A stretch of DNA of 14,742 nt. Source: UBA8653 sp963978155. Its GTDB lineage: Bacteria > Planctomycetota > Phycisphaerae > Phycisphaerales > SM1A02. The stretch spans positions 1 to 14,742 of the forward strand of contig CAXBRK010000044.1 of NCBI GenBank assembly GCA_963978155.1, in the 5' to 3' direction. Made by a program: the position numbers and the translations under genes. Below the pieces are notes generated by a model that was not told the origin of the DNA, made no database searches, and saw only the letters and a program-made list of their open reading frames with translations. Positions 1 through 6,773 of the stretch are shown here, in pieces; the first letter of the stretch is position 1, and each line of letters starts with the position of its first letter.

Positions 1-1911
1 GAACTGTGGATGCGCGGCGAGGGATATTTGGAATCTCGGGTGGAATTCACCAGCGGAGACCGGCCAGAAAATCTGATCCTCTTGGTCAGCGAGGGCCCTC
101 GGGCCAAAGTGCGATCGGTTCGATTCCGCGGGAACGCCTCGATGAAGGGCGACCGTCTTCAACAGTTGGTCGAAGTAAAGCCCGCCATCTTGCTGTTGGA
201 ATCGGGCACGCTGGACGAATCCAAACTGGACGAAGACGCCAAAACGGTCCGCGATTTCTACCGGGGTCGAGGTTGGCGTGATGCCCGCGTGGATTGGTCG
301 GTGACCCGGAGCCCCGACGACCGCGAAGCGATCGTGACGTTTTATGTGCTCGAAGGCGTCCGCTACCAGTTGGGTGATGTGCGTATCGAGATCGCTGAAG
401 GTGAAAAGGCGGTGATGGATGCCGCTCAGATCAATGCATTGCTGGGACTCCAACTGGGCAGCCCTTGGGAACAAGCGAGCATTGATGCCGCCATCGTTCG
501 GGTGGAATCTGGGTACCACGCCCTGGGCTATCTGGATGTTCGAATTGTGGATCGACCCGTCCGCCCCGGGCCGGGAGCCAATATTGATTTGCAGTTGAAG
601 ATCTCTGAGGGGCCTCTCTCCACGGTGGGGCAGATCAACATTCGGGGCAATGTGGTGACACGTGACAAGGTGATCCGACGTGAATTGGACTTGCGTCCCG
701 GACGCCCTTTTGACAAGACCGGAATCCAAGAAGCTGAACGTCGACTCGACAATCTCCGACACTTCAGTGAGGTTCGGGTTCAAATTGAACCCGCCAAGCC
801 CGACCAGCCGGGCGTCCGTGACCTGTTGGTTTTTGTTCGCGAACGCAACACAGGGGTGATCTCTTTTGGGGGCGCGGTTGGTTCGGACAGCGGGATCTAC
901 GGTGAATTCCGGTACAGCCAATCCAATTTCGATGCCACTCGTCCTCCCGAGTCGTGGGGTATCGATGGTCTTCGAGAAGGTTTCCGTGGCGGCGGTCAGA
1001 ATTTCCAGTTGACCATTCAGCCGGGCACCGAACTGTTCCGGTACAGCCTGAATTTTGAAGAGCCTCGGGTCTTCGACACCGAGTGGGGGTTCCGCACCAA
1101 CTTGACTTGGCAGGAGCGTCAATACATCCGACAGATCGAATCCTCTCGCCGGGCCACGGTGGGTGTGGATCGGAGGTTCGGCAACAATTGGAACGCTTCA
1201 TTCAACCTCCGAAGCGACGCGGCGGAGATTGATCCATCGAACGACTCGGTCCCCGTCGAGTATTTCTTGGATGGCGAACGTTCCACCGTGAATGGCGTTG
1301 GCTTGCAACTTCGTCGTACGACGTTGAGCAGCTTTTTCCGGCCCACCGCGGGTGGCAGTGTGGAACTCTCTTTGGAACAAGTTGGATTCTTGGGCGGCGA
1401 CTTCAGTTGGTGGAAAGCTGATCTGGAATGGACCCAGTTCTTCCTCTTGGGCACCGACGATCAGGGACGCAACCGGGTGCTGCGTTGGAATGCTCGCCTG
1501 GGCAATATTTTTGACAGTGTGCCTCGGGTCCCGCTGTGGGAACGGTACTACTTGGGCGGAAACTCACTGCGAGGCTTTGAGAACCGAACCATCAGCCCCA
1601 AATCGGTGCGGGCCAGCGATGGCGAGCCTAGTTCCGATCCCATTGGCGGTTCGTTCTTGGCTTTTGCGGGTCTGCAATACGAGCATCCCCTGGTCGGCGA
1701 AAATTTTGCCCTCGCGGTGTTTGTTGATTCGGGAACCGTTCTCACCGAACCTGGGGTGGAGTCCTGGCGGGTGGCGGCCGGTATCGGTGGCCGTTTCTAT
1801 CTGCCCTTCTTGGGTCCAGTCCCCATGGCCATTGATCTGGCTTGGCCTCTCGTTCAAGAGGATTTGGACCAAACTCAGGTGTTGTCTTTCCGGGCGGAGC
1901 TGCCTTTCTGA
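1..1911 (+). CDS. bamA: Outer membrane protein assembly factor BamA (5'-truncated)
   Basis: The frame is open from base 1, so the start and the first POTRA domains lie outside the window; 636 codons are present. Counting codons from base 1, one partial POTRA is followed by three complete POTRA repeats at roughly 34-120, 121-206 and 207-283, and then a C-terminal 16-strand-type barrel of about 350 residues. The barrel carries the conserved loop-6 motif LRGF (523-526, within GGNSLRGFENR) and ends in a terminal Phe (ELPF), the usual beta-signal. BamA is the outer-membrane insertase that folds beta-barrel proteins delivered by periplasmic chaperones. It fits that Skp-like chaperone genes and lipid A genes follow directly, as in the classical bamA-skp-lpxD cluster. 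A TamA-like Omp85 protein is a less likely alternative, given this context and the POTRA number. The family call is very sure; the exact POTRA number is not visible. Confidence 0.95.
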   Translation, partial: ELWMRGEGYLESRVEFTSGDRPENLILLVSEGPRAKVRSVRFRGNASMKGDRLQQLVEVKPAILLLESGTLDESKLDEDAKTVRDFYRGRGWRDARVDWSVTRSPDDREAIVTFYVLEGVRYQLGDVRIEIAEGEKAVMDAAQINALLGLQLGSPWEQASIDAAIVRVESGYHALGYLDVRIVDRPVRPGPGANIDLQLKISEGPLSTVGQINIRGNVVTRDKVIRRELDLRPGRPFDKTGIQEAERRLDNLRHFSEVRVQIEPAKPDQPGVRDLLVFVRERNTGVISFGGAVGSDSGIYGEFRYSQSNFDATRPPESWGIDGLREGFRGGGQNFQLTIQPGTELFRYSLNFEEPRVFDTEWGFRTNLTWQERQYIRQIESSRRATVGVDRRFGNNWNASFNLRSDAAEIDPSNDSVPVEYFLDGERSTVNGVGLQLRRTTLSSFFRPTAGGSVELSLEQVGFLGGDFSWWKADLEWTQFFLLGTDDQGRNRVLRWNARLGNIFDSVPRVPLWERYYLGGNSLRGFENRTISPKSVRASDGEPSSDPIGGSFLAFAGLQYEHPLVGENFALAVFVDSGTVLTEPGVESWRVAAGIGGRFYLPFLGPVPMAIDLAWPLVQEDLDQTQVLSFRAELPF

Positions 1912-1952
1912 GCCAAGGTCCCTCGACGGGGTATCCTGTACCACTTGAGAGC

Positions 1953-1971
1953 CAAGATCCGTGTGATCTTG
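1953..1971 (+). promoter_or_regulatory. Perfect 7-bp hairpin in the bamA-skp leader
   Basis: CAAGATC at 1953-1959 and GATCTTG at 1965-1971 are perfect inverted repeats around the 5-base loop CGTGT. The hairpin ends two bases before the GGAG ribosome-binding site of the next gene and lies in the only sizeable gap of the operon. There is no T-run after it, so it does not look like a simple intrinsic terminator. It might tune translation of the downstream chaperone gene or mark an mRNA processing or stability site; that role is inference. Confidence 0.45.
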
Positions 1972-1973
1972 TT

Positions 1974-1977
1974 GGAG
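1974..1977 (+). promoter_or_regulatory. Ribosome-binding site for the first Skp-like gene
   Basis: GGAG ends 7 bases before the ATG at 1985. It supports that start and is one of the few clear Shine-Dalgarno sequences in the window. Confidence 0.6.
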
Positions 1978-1984
1978 ACCGTGT

Positions 1985-2599
1985 ATGCGAGTCGCAAGTT
2001 GGTTCCCATTGGCAGTGCTGGTGGGCTGGATCGGGGCCGATATGGCCGACGGCACCACCGCCAACTCCGCTTCTGCGGTGATTGTTGCCGTGGTGGATAT
2101 CGAAGAAGTCATTGGTGGTCTTGAACAGCGGGCCGATGCCGAACGAAAGTTGCAGGCACGTGCCGCAGATATTCAGGCCAAAGGTGATGAGTGGAAATCT
2201 CGTTTGGCCGAAGCGGAGCGGGCCATGCAAACGGCCGATGGTTCCGCCGCCCAGCGTGAGGCGATTGTGGCGTTCAAAGATCTTGAGTTCCAATACGAAG
2301 CCAAAGTGGCGTATTGGAATGACCTCTTGGAAAGAGATCGGGTCAAACTGTGGCAATCGGTTTTCACAACGCTGCGTGAAGAAGTTCGCAAAATCTCCGA
2401 AGCCCGCGGCTGGGATGTGGTGGTGGCCGATGATTCCTCGGCCGAATTCTTCCCTTCTCGGGAAGCCCCCCTCGAGACCCAATACAAACAATTCATGCGT
2501 GACCGCCGCATTCTGTATGCCGGGCAACCGGTTGATGCGACCGCCATCATTTTGGACCAGATGAACCGAAGCTGGGCCGCCGGATCCCAAGGAGAGTGA
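1985..2599 (+). CDS. OmpH/Skp-family periplasmic chaperone, copy 1
   Basis: This 204-residue protein has a short N-terminal hydrophobic segment (about residues 5-18 after Arg2), consistent with a Sec signal peptide. A Skp-like beta-strand (VIVAVVDIEEVI) follows, then a long charged region rich in Ala, Glu, Lys and Arg (about 48-140) that should form the coiled-coil tentacle helices. It returns to a beta element (GWDVVVADDSS) and a short C-terminal helix. This is the OmpH/Skp layout: a trimeric periplasmic holdase that carries unfolded outer-membrane proteins to BamA, which is encoded just upstream. The ATG at 1985 is backed by GGAG with 7-base spacing. The next gene, a paralogue, starts one base after the stop. 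Family placement rests on architecture and context, because Skp sequences are poorly conserved. Confidence 0.85.
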   Translation: MRVASWFPLAVLVGWIGADMADGTTANSASAVIVAVVDIEEVIGGLEQRADAERKLQARAADIQAKGDEWKSRLAEAERAMQTADGSAAQREAIVAFKDLEFQYEAKVAYWNDLLERDRVKLWQSVFTTLREEVRKISEARGWDVVVADDSSAEFFPSREAPLETQYKQFMRDRRILYAGQPVDATAIILDQMNRSWAAGSQGE

Positions 2600-2600
2600 C

Positions 2601-3176
2601 ATGAGTCGATCACGCACCATGATGTTGATGTTGGGATGCGGCTTGGTTGGCCTGCTTCTTGGTTTTTCGAAGAGCGCTGAAGGTCCGGTCGTGGTGGTGG
2701 ATGTGGTGGCCGCCATTGAAGCTTCCGACGCTTGGACTCAAGAGGAGAGCCGCTTGGTTGAGCTGGCTCAGCAAATGCAAGCCGAGTCCGAGGCGATGAA
2801 GGATGAAATCACCACCATCCAAAATGATCTGCAGTCGGGCATCTTGACGCCAGATTCCCCCGAACGGATGCGACTGGAAGATCAGTTGCTGGAAAAAGCC
2901 AACGCGTTCCGAGCCATGCAGCGCACCATGGAGCTTCGCATCAACTCGGAGAACGCTCGGATTCTCGAGCAGTTGCACGGCTTGGCGCAGAAGGCCATGG
3001 CGTCTTTGTCCGCTGAGCGCGGTTGGACTGTGGTCTTGCCTCGCACTCCGTTTACGGTTCCAGAATCACTTGATCCAAACATCGTGCGTAGCGCGATTTT
3101 GGATCAATCGGTCCTCCATGCCGAACCTGTCGCGGACGTGACCACGATCGTGACCAGCCGGATGAACGAGCTCTGA
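2601..3176 (+). CDS. OmpH/Skp-family periplasmic chaperone, copy 2
   Basis: This 191-residue protein has an N-terminal signal peptide: Arg3 and Arg5, a hydrophobic core at about 7-21, and a likely cleavage near SKSA/EG. A VVVVDVVAAIEAS beta-strand and start of helix follow, then a long Glu/Gln-rich helical stretch (about 45-140, including QESRLVELAQQMQ-like heptads), a beta element (GWTVVLPRTPF) and a C-terminal helix. The order matches the preceding gene and the OmpH/Skp family, but residue identity between the two copies looks low, so they are old paralogues rather than a recent duplication. The ATG lies one base after the upstream TGA, and GGAGAG at 2591-2596 overlaps the end of the upstream gene, implying translational coupling. 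It probably works with BamA in outer-membrane protein delivery. Confidence 0.83.
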   Translation: MSRSRTMMLMLGCGLVGLLLGFSKSAEGPVVVVDVVAAIEASDAWTQEESRLVELAQQMQAESEAMKDEITTIQNDLQSGILTPDSPERMRLEDQLLEKANAFRAMQRTMELRINSENARILEQLHGLAQKAMASLSAERGWTVVLPRTPFTVPESLDPNIVRSAILDQSVLHAEPVADVTTIVTSRMNEL

Positions 3177-4183
3177 GCCGTCCCACCACTGCTCAGGAAG
3201 TCGCCACACGCCTGCATGCCGAGGTTCTTGGCGATCCTTCGCGGAAGGTTGTGGGGCCGGCGGCTCCGGAGCATGCCACTTCGGATGATGTGGTTGCGGT
3301 TTCGGGAAGCGCATGGCTCGCGGTGGCCAAAGCCTCGGCCGCGGGAACCGTGGTGCTTCGAAAGCAGGATCTGCAGGCTTACGGTGATGCCGAAGACAAG
3401 ACTTTGATTCTGGTCGAGGACGCCCCACTGCGGCGGACCCTCGAACTGTTTGCACCCGAGGAAGATGTCCCGGCCCTAGGTATTCATCCTTCTGCCGTGG
3501 TCGATCCCAGTGCTTGTGTGGGCCAAGATGTTTGTATTGGCCCGTTTGTCCATGTTGGGCCCGAGGCTTGCTTGGGCGATGGCGTCATTCTTGAAGCTGG
3601 ATCACAAGTGGGGGCTCGGGCAAAAGTTGGTGCCCGGACCCGTTTGCGACGCCACGCGATTTTGGGTCGGGATTGTGAGCTTGGCCAAGACGGAACGTTG
3701 CACGAACACGCGGTGGTGGGGGGAGAGGGCTTCGGCTTTGATTATGCCCCAGGCCGACCTGCCCACCGTCTGCCTCACTTGGGTGCAGTCTGTATTGGGG
3801 ATCGATTCGAGTTGGGCGTGCAGTCGTGCGTGGACCGTGGTCTGTTGACGAACACCACCATTGGCCACGACGTGAAAATCGACAACCTGTGCCAAGTGGG
3901 GCACAACGCCAAAGTGGGGGACCGTGTCCGCATGAGCGGCATGTCCGGCGTTGCCGGTTCCTCGGTGTTGGAGGATGACGTGGTTCTGGCCGGTGCGGCC
4001 ATCGTGAAAGATCACGTCACCGTGCACCAAGGCGCCACCATTGGGATGGATTCTTGCGTTATCTCGGACGTTCCCGCTGGCGAGGTCTGGTCGGGATCTC
4101 CCGCCCGCCCGCACCGACAATTCTTGCGATCGGTCGCCCTCATCAATAGGCTGGCACGGTCGAAACCTGGGCATTCCTCATGA
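3173..4183 (+). CDS. lpxD: UDP-3-O-(3-hydroxyacyl)glucosamine N-acyltransferase LpxD, probable CTG start
   Basis: LpxD catalyses the third step of lipid A synthesis, N-acylating UDP-3-O-acyl-glucosamine from acyl-ACP in the cytoplasm. The N-terminal uridine-binding domain runs to about residue 98, a left-handed beta-helix of hexapeptide repeats begins near GIHPSAVV (103), and a C-terminal helical tail follows. GEGFGF (184-189) and the VGHN catalytic His (residue 244; His239 in E. coli) are visible. The start is unusual. The reading frame is open from 3092 but has no ATG, GTG or TTG before GTG 3251, and a GTG 3251 start would remove the conserved first helix and strand (TTAQEVATRLHAEVLGDPSR). 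The CTG at 3173 overlaps the upstream stop as CTGA and gives 336 residues, close to the 341 of E. coli LpxD. The conventional alternative is 3251-4183 (310 residues). The identity is certain; the start is inferred. Confidence 0.9.
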   Translation: MSRPTTAQEVATRLHAEVLGDPSRKVVGPAAPEHATSDDVVAVSGSAWLAVAKASAAGTVVLRKQDLQAYGDAEDKTLILVEDAPLRRTLELFAPEEDVPALGIHPSAVVDPSACVGQDVCIGPFVHVGPEACLGDGVILEAGSQVGARAKVGARTRLRRHAILGRDCELGQDGTLHEHAVVGGEGFGFDYAPGRPAHRLPHLGAVCIGDRFELGVQSCVDRGLLTNTTIGHDVKIDNLCQVGHNAKVGDRVRMSGMSGVAGSSVLEDDVVLAGAAIVKDHVTVHQGATIGMDSCVISDVPAGEVWSGSPARPHRQFLRSVALINRLARSKPGHSS

Positions 4184-5535
4184 ACGCTTCCTCTTCATCC
4201 AACCCGCAATCAAGCGCATTCCAGCGAACGGTGGCGGCGGTCATCGAACTGGAAGGCCCCGGACTGCTGACCGGCGAACACTGCCGGTTGCGTTTGCTTC
4301 CGGCTGAGCCCGGGACCGGTCGGGTGTTTGTTCGCACCGATTTGGAGCCGGCGGTGCAGATCCCCGCGCTGGTGAAGTTTGCTCGTCGAGCCGAGCGACG
4401 CACCATTTTGGAACTCGGCGAAGTCCGGGTCCAAACCGTCGAGCATCTTTTGGCCGCGTTGGCGGGGCTTGAGATCGACAACGTCCGAATTGAACTGGAT
4501 TCAACCGAGCCTCCTGGCTTTGATGGTTCCGCCCAAGTGTTTGTTGAAGCCATTTTGGAAGTTGGCATCGTCGAGCAAGATGAGCCTGCCGCGGTGCTTC
4601 ATCCTGAGAACCTGACGGCAGAATCCGAAGAGCAAGCCTTGGTCGGATTGGCGCCGGCCAAAGCCGGTGGCCTCGAAGTCATGTACGACTTGGACTACAG
4701 CCGTGACGATGGTCTGGATGATGGCCGCATCCAGCGTCAGTCGGTGGCTTTGGCGTTGACGCCAGAGACTTTTGCCACGGAGATTGCCCCCGCTCGAACG
4801 TTCTGTCTTGAAGAAGAAGCAGAAGCGCTTCGGCAGGCTGGTTTGGGGCGACATCATCGTGAAGGGGACATGCTGGTTTTTGGGACCGACGGTCCAATTG
4901 CCACCGAGCTTCGCTTCCCAGAAGAACCAGCTCGGCACAAGATCTTGGATTTGATTGGCGATCTGGCTTTGACCGGCCGCCGCATCCAAGGCCGGCTCTT
5001 TGCGGCCCGATCGGGGCATGAACTCAATCGGCGTCTAGCACTTTCGTTGGTGCATGATCTTCCGGTCGATCCAAAGCTTCTTCGCGAAGGTCGCGCCATG
5101 GACATTCGATCCATTCAGCGTGCGCTTCCGCACCGTTACCCCATGCTGTTGGTGGACCGGGTTTTGGAACTTGATGGTGATCAGAAAGCCATCGGCATCA
5201 AGAACGTCAGCATCAACGAACCATTCTTCCAAGGGCACTATCCCAATGTGCCCATCATGCCTGGCGTTCTTATCGTTGAAGCCATGGCTCAGCTGGGTGG
5301 ACTGTTGGTGTCCAACACGGTGGACAACACCGGAAAGACGCCGGTCTTGTTGAGTTTGGATGGCGTCAAGATTCGGAAGCCGGTGACCCCAGGTGACCAG
5401 TTGGTCTTGGAAGCAGAGACGATCCAGGTTCGGGCCCGAATCATTTCGGTCCGATGTCGAGCAACCGTGGCGGGAACGCTCGCGGCGGAAGCGAGAATTC
5501 GCTTCATGCTCATCGAGGAGGACAGCGTCGATTGA
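4180..5535 (+). CDS. lpxC/fabZ: LpxC-FabZ fusion: UDP-3-O-acyl-GlcNAc deacetylase / 3-hydroxyacyl-ACP dehydratase
   Basis: This 451-residue bifunctional protein overlaps lpxD by ATGA. Residues about 14-293 are LpxC, the zinc deacetylase that commits the cell to lipid A synthesis. It shows TVEHL (Glu88, zinc His89), RHKILD (zinc His253, Lys254, Asp257) and SGHELN (His280), all equivalents of the E. coli catalytic set. A short linker leads to a complete FabZ hot-dog domain at 307-451, with PHRYPMLLVDRV and GHYPNVPIMPGVLIVEAMAQ. Its catalytic His353 and Glu367 are 14 residues apart, as in E. coli FabZ (His54, Glu68). FabZ dehydrates 3-hydroxyacyl-ACP, the same pool used by LpxA and LpxD, so the fusion may balance fatty acid and lipid A flux. 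Such fusions are known in Bacteroidota and some other phyla. Every catalytic residue checked is present, so both halves should be active. Confidence 0.95.
   Translation: MNASSSSNPQSSAFQRTVAAVIELEGPGLLTGEHCRLRLLPAEPGTGRVFVRTDLEPAVQIPALVKFARRAERRTILELGEVRVQTVEHLLAALAGLEIDNVRIELDSTEPPGFDGSAQVFVEAILEVGIVEQDEPAAVLHPENLTAESEEQALVGLAPAKAGGLEVMYDLDYSRDDGLDDGRIQRQSVALALTPETFATEIAPARTFCLEEEAEALRQAGLGRHHREGDMLVFGTDGPIATELRFPEEPARHKILDLIGDLALTGRRIQGRLFAARSGHELNRRLALSLVHDLPVDPKLLREGRAMDIRSIQRALPHRYPMLLVDRVLELDGDQKAIGIKNVSINEPFFQGHYPNVPIMPGVLIVEAMAQLGGLLVSNTVDNTGKTPVLLSLDGVKIRKPVTPGDQLVLEAETIQVRARIISVRCRATVAGTLAAEARIRFMLIEEDSVD
5086..5100 (+). promoter_or_regulatory. Possible internal translation start for free FabZ
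   Basis: GAAGG at 5086-5090 lies 7 bases before an in-frame ATG at 5098, which is exactly the first residue of the FabZ domain (MDIRSIQRALPHRYP). Starting here would give a 145-residue protein, a normal stand-alone FabZ length. The site could yield separate FabZ besides the fusion. Alternatively, it may be a relic of the once separate gene start. Confidence 0.35.
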
Positions 5536-5548
5536 CGCGGAATACGCC

Positions 5549-6379
5549 ATGACCATTCACCCAACTGCTGAAGTTGACGCCACCGCTCATATCGCTGATG
5601 GCTGTGAGATTGGCCCGTTTGCGGTGGTCGGTCCGCGCAGTCATCTTGGATCAGATTGTGTTCTTCGTGCACACGCGGTTGTGGGGCCAGACACCACGCT
5701 TGGCGACCGGTGCACGGTGCATCCTTTTGCCGTGGTCGGTGGCGATCCGCAGGACCTCAAATGGAAAGGTGAACAGGTCAGTCTGAAATGTGGAGATGAC
5801 AACAGCTTCCGAGAGCACAGCAGTGTGCACCGGGGCACCGTGCAGGGCGGTGGGGTCACCACGTTGGGAAATCGAAATCTCATAATGGCGGGGAGCCATG
5901 TGGGACACGACTGTCACATTGGATCGCTGTGCATCATTGCCAACAACGTGATGTTGGGTGGACATGTGGTGGTGGGTGATCGTGCCAACTTGGGTGGTGG
6001 GGCTGGTGTCCATCACTTCACCACCATTGGCTCGGGGGCCTTCTTGGCGGGCTTGGCCCGAGTGATCAAAGACGTTCCGCCTTGGATGATGGTCGATGGT
6101 GCCCCAGCCGAAGTGCGGGGCTGCAACCGAGTGGGGATGCAGCGAGCACAAATGAGTGAAGAAGACATCCATGCGGTCTTGGAGTCGTACCGCATGCTGT
6201 ATCGCGAGCCGGGTGGTGATCAAGAGTCAACGTGCGCGGTCCTGCTGGAGCGGTTCTCCGGCAGCGAGACCATCCAAAGCATTGTGGATTCCATCCGCGC
6301 GACGTTGTGCGGCAAGAACGGTCGAGCGCTCGAGAACCAGCGCACCCATGACAAGACGGTCGATCCTCGGGATCGTTAG
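5549..6379 (+). CDS. lpxA: UDP-N-acetylglucosamine 3-O-acyltransferase LpxA
   Basis: LpxA carries out the first, reversible acylation of UDP-GlcNAc in lipid A synthesis. The 276-residue protein begins with MTIHPTAEVDATAHI and consists of left-handed beta-helix hexapeptide repeats to about residue 185, followed by a C-terminal helical domain. The LpxA-specific insert VGGDPQDLKWKGE, the catalytic His in VGHDCHIG (residue 120; His125 in E. coli), HHFTTIG and DVPPWMMVDG are all present. The frame is open upstream into lpxC-fabZ, but homology starts at the ATG at 5549, 13 bases after the preceding stop; the ribosome-binding site is weak. Its TAG stop overlaps the TAA stop of the opposing pterin-synthase gene. 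Unlike in E. coli, lpxB does not follow. The short basic tail RTHDKTVDPRDR extends past the usual fold. Confidence 0.95.
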   Translation: MTIHPTAEVDATAHIADGCEIGPFAVVGPRSHLGSDCVLRAHAVVGPDTTLGDRCTVHPFAVVGGDPQDLKWKGEQVSLKCGDDNSFREHSSVHRGTVQGGGVTTLGNRNLIMAGSHVGHDCHIGSLCIIANNVMLGGHVVVGDRANLGGGAGVHHFTTIGSGAFLAGLARVIKDVPPWMMVDGAPAEVRGCNRVGMQRAQMSEEDIHAVLESYRMLYREPGGDQESTCAVLLERFSGSETIQSIVDSIRATLCGKNGRALENQRTHDKTVDPRDR

Positions 6380-6750
6380 TCCAGCGTGACGCCAAAGACC
6401 GCGGTGCAACCCGGTGCTTCCCCAATTTCAACCCGGTGCAGACTTGCCCCTTGGGGCATGCACTTGACCAGTGTTTGATACAGGTGCTCGGCGATGGCTT
6501 CGGCGGTGGGATTGCGCTGGTCGAAGGGTGCGGTTTCGTTGAGGTTGGCGTTGTGGAATGGCGCGATCACGCCATCGACTTGTTGCTCGATGGCATGAAA
6601 ATCACACAGCAGTTCTTCTTGGTCGAGCTGGGGACCACGCACCGCCACGAGCACTCGCCAATCGTGGCCGTGCAAGGGTTCCCGCTCGCCTTGGATCACA
6701 ATGGCGTGGGCGGCCGAAAAAGTTCGTTCAATACGCAATTCAAAAGGCAC
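6376..6750 (-). CDS. 6-pyruvoyltetrahydropterin synthase / QueD-family protein, Glu-type (PTPS-III-like)
   Basis: This 124-residue protein has the T-fold family signature: zinc ligands His15 (FSAAHA) and the HxH pair His27/His29 (LHGHDW), plus HNANLNE, the NPTAEAIAEHLYQTL helix and the IGEAPGC strand near the C-terminus. The usual catalytic Cys four residues before HGH (CGRLHGH in QueD) is absent. The protein has EREPLHGH, with Glu24 three residues before the His. Glu in this place marks the PTPS-III group, reported to make 6-hydroxymethyl-dihydropterin and bypass FolB in folate synthesis. The role could therefore be folate rather than queuosine or biopterin; that is inference. GTG at 6750 is the only possible start, because an in-frame TAG lies three codons upstream. 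The gene sits tail to tail with lpxA (overlapping stops) and head to head with the mutase gene 23 bases away. Confidence 0.85.
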   Translation of the reverse strand: MPFELRIERTFSAAHAIVIQGEREPLHGHDWRVLVAVRGPQLDQEELLCDFHAIEQQVDGVIAPFHNANLNETAPFDQRNPTAEAIAEHLYQTLVKCMPQGASLHRVEIGEAPGCTAVFGVTLD

Positions 6751-6773
6751 GCAACGATGCTAGCGTTCCTGTC

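Noticed and set aside
1742..2716. Long minus-strand open frame (324 codons) opposite bamA and the first Skp-like gene
   Set aside because: It lies antisense to two well-supported genes, crosses their boundary, and its product is low-complexity with no recognisable motif. It is a by-product of GC-rich codon use.
3602..4174. Minus-strand open frame (190 codons) opposite lpxD
   Set aside because: It lies opposite clear hexapeptide repeats of LpxD. A similar one at 5651-6223 lies opposite the repeats of LpxA, so the repeat codon pattern explains both.
3251..4183. GTG 3251 as the lpxD start
   Set aside because: It would remove the conserved first part of the N-terminal domain encoded from 3176 on. 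It is kept only as the conventional alternative.
5393..5548. Upstream extension of the lpxA frame into the FabZ domain
   Set aside because: The added residues overlap the FabZ coding region in another frame, and LpxA homology begins exactly at ATG 5549.
6558..6773. Upstream extension of the glmM frame across the pterin gene
   Set aside because: The added residues are antisense to a real gene and unlike any mutase N-terminus.
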